A DNA stretch of 64,000 nt from Streptomyces sp. 1222.5 (lineage in GTDB: Bacteria > Actinomycetota > Actinomycetes > Streptomycetales > Streptomycetaceae), in NCBI RefSeq assembly GCF_900105245.1, contig NZ_FNSZ01000001.1:2356001-2420000 (forward strand). Direction: 5' to 3'. The translations under genes and the position numbers were made by a program. This document shows, in pieces, positions 63,071 to 64,000 of this stretch. The stretch's first letter is position 1. Each line of letters opens with the position of its first letter. Below the pieces are notes generated by a model. The model was not told the origin of the DNA. It saw nothing but the letters and a program-made list of their open reading frames with translations, and made no database searches.

Positions 63071-64000
63071 TCAGTCGCGGATGCCGTCGATGTCGAGCAG
63101 GACGTGTCGCGGGCCGCGGAAGATCTGGTTGTGCCGGTACGGCGGCGGGTCCTGGACGAGCCGGGGGTTCTGCACCCGGCGGACGAACTCGGCGACCGCC
63201 ACTTGGACTTCGAGCCGGGCGAGCGGGGCGCCGAAGCAGAAGTGGATGCCCTGGCTGTAGCCGAGATGTTCGTTGTTGCGGCGTTCGAGGTCGAGTTTGT
63301 CGGGGTCGGTGAACCGTTGCGGGTCGCGGTTCGCCGAGCCGTACGCCAGGAAGATCGGCGCGCCCTTCGGGATGGTGATGCCGGCGATGTCGATGTCTTC
63401 CACGGCGGAGCGGGTGTGCCAGAACTGCACCGACGACTCGAAGCGCAGCAGCTCCTCCACGCCGGGGACGATCAGCTCGGGCCGGCGGCGCAACTTCTCG
63501 AGTGCGTCGGGGTGGCGCAGCAGGGTGAGCACACTGTGGGCGATGAGGTTGACCGTGGTTTCGTGTCCCGCGAAGATCAGGAGCAGGGCGTTGCTCATGA
63601 GCACGCCCTTGGACATGCGTCCCTCCGGGCCGTCCTCGTTCACCAGGGCTGAGAGCATGCCCGGTCCTGGCTCTTGGGCGTACCTGTCGAGGAGCTCGGC
63701 TGCGAACTGCCCGAACTCCTGCACAGCCTGCCGGCCTCCGGCCTGCCGGCTCTGGATCTCTTCGGAGGCGGCCTCGGGGCCGAAGTCCAGAGCGTCCAGT
63801 GCGGTCTCGATCCAGTGGTGGAAGCGCGGCTCGTCCTCCAGGGGCACGCCCAGGACCTTGCAGATCACCGTCACCGGCAGGGGGTAGGCGAAGTCGTGGA
63901 CGGCATCGATCCGGGCCTTGCCCTTCATGTCGTCCAGTAGGCCGTCCACAATTCGGCGGATGTCGGGCTCCAGGTCGGAGATCAGATGAGGCGCATGGGG
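63071..64000 (-). CDS. Cytochrome P450 (partial)
   Basis: The gene reads leftward and its N-terminus lies beyond the window; about 309 residues are visible. P450 marks are complete: I-helix FAGHETTVNLIAH, ExxR region GVEELLRFESS, and the haem loop GYSQGIHFCFGAPLARLE with the cysteine ligand. It belongs with soluble bacterial class I P450s (CYP107/CYP105-like), needing ferredoxin and reductase partners from elsewhere. Its substrate is unknown. The dead ADH gene is 24 bp downstream of it, so the two may have been a unit. Confidence 0.92.
   Translation of the reverse strand, partial: PHAPHLISDLEPDIRRIVDGLLDDMKGKARIDAVHDFAYPLPVTVICKVLGVPLEDEPRFHHWIETALDALDFGPEAASEEIQSRQAGGRQAVQEFGQFAAELLDRYAQEPGPGMLSALVNEDGPEGRMSKGVLMSNALLLIFAGHETTVNLIAHSVLTLLRHPDALEKLRRRPELIVPGVEELLRFESSVQFWHTRSAVEDIDIAGITIPKGAPIFLAYGSANRDPQRFTDPDKLDLERRNNEHLGYSQGIHFCFGAPLARLEVQVAVAEFVRRVQNPRLVQDPPPYRHNQIFRGPRHVLLDIDGIRD

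Overview
The window is chromosomal DNA from a high-GC actinomycete, almost certainly a Streptomyces. The genes are dense with G/C in nearly every third codon position, neighbouring genes often overlap by 4 bp (ATGA/GTGA), and many families typical of the genus are present: a DasR-type GntR regulator, DUF5999, DUF6299, DUF6099, GAF-ANTAR, SpoIIE-HATPase phosphatases and SepF. The main exception is about 7.6 kb (22060-29690) of visibly lower GC that looks horizontally acquired.

Layout. 1-1553: a DUF6271-like gene (cut by the window edge) translationally coupled to a phytanoyl-CoA-type dioxygenase. 1736-7593: a GH3 N-acetylglucosaminidase, a three-gene sugar ABC importer and a divergent DasR-like regulator, with dre-like palindromes between them. 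7630-8480: two small proteins. 8491-16362: a scattered aromatic-acid catabolic set (RidA, acyl-CoA dehydrogenase, aryl-CoA ligase, PaaX regulator, a fused FAD-monooxygenase/old-yellow-enzyme protein and an enoyl-CoA hydratase). It fits CoA-dependent 2-aminobenzoate or salicylate-type degradation, and two of its promoter regions share a palindrome. 16680-18537: an anti-sigma-type ATPase and an amino-acid permease. 18677-21021: ornithine carbamoyltransferase and arginine deiminase. 21156-30834: an SPFH-domain gene split in two by the Rhs toxin/putative immunity cassette, then an NAD-kinase-like gene.

30843-33315: a compact RiPP-like operon made of a previously easy-to-miss 28-residue peptide, a B12-type radical SAM enzyme (CX7CX2C) and a DUF5825 protein. 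33431-37452: a bacterial RNA-repair pair (Hen1 methyltransferase and the three-domain Pnkp). 37538-47474: two lipoproteins, a CbrC-family protein, an LLM flavin oxidoreductase, DUF6099, a MazG-like pyrophosphohydrolase, an ATPase, a SepF paralogue and a polytopic membrane protein. 47602-48370: remnants of a divergent YceI/MarR-like pair, both apparently lacking their 5' ends. 48464-53466: the methylmalonyl-CoA mutase operon mutA-mutB-meaB. 53509-64000: a GAF-ANTAR regulator, a ~1 kb repeat-rich gap, a 2Fe-2S thioredoxin-like protein, a CHAT-domain remnant, two tandem PAS-GAF-SpoIIE-HATPase phosphatases, a broken alcohol dehydrogenase and a cytochrome P450 cut by the window end.

The strongest candidates for new biology are the 28-residue peptide/radical SAM/DUF5825 operon and the Rhs cassette inside the SPFH gene. 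The shared TGACTGYCGTCA operator of the aromatic-acid genes and the paired TCGTC-N5-GACGA elements between arcA and the SPFH gene are good regulatory leads. All functions are inferred from sequence motifs and remembered family features; no database search was run.
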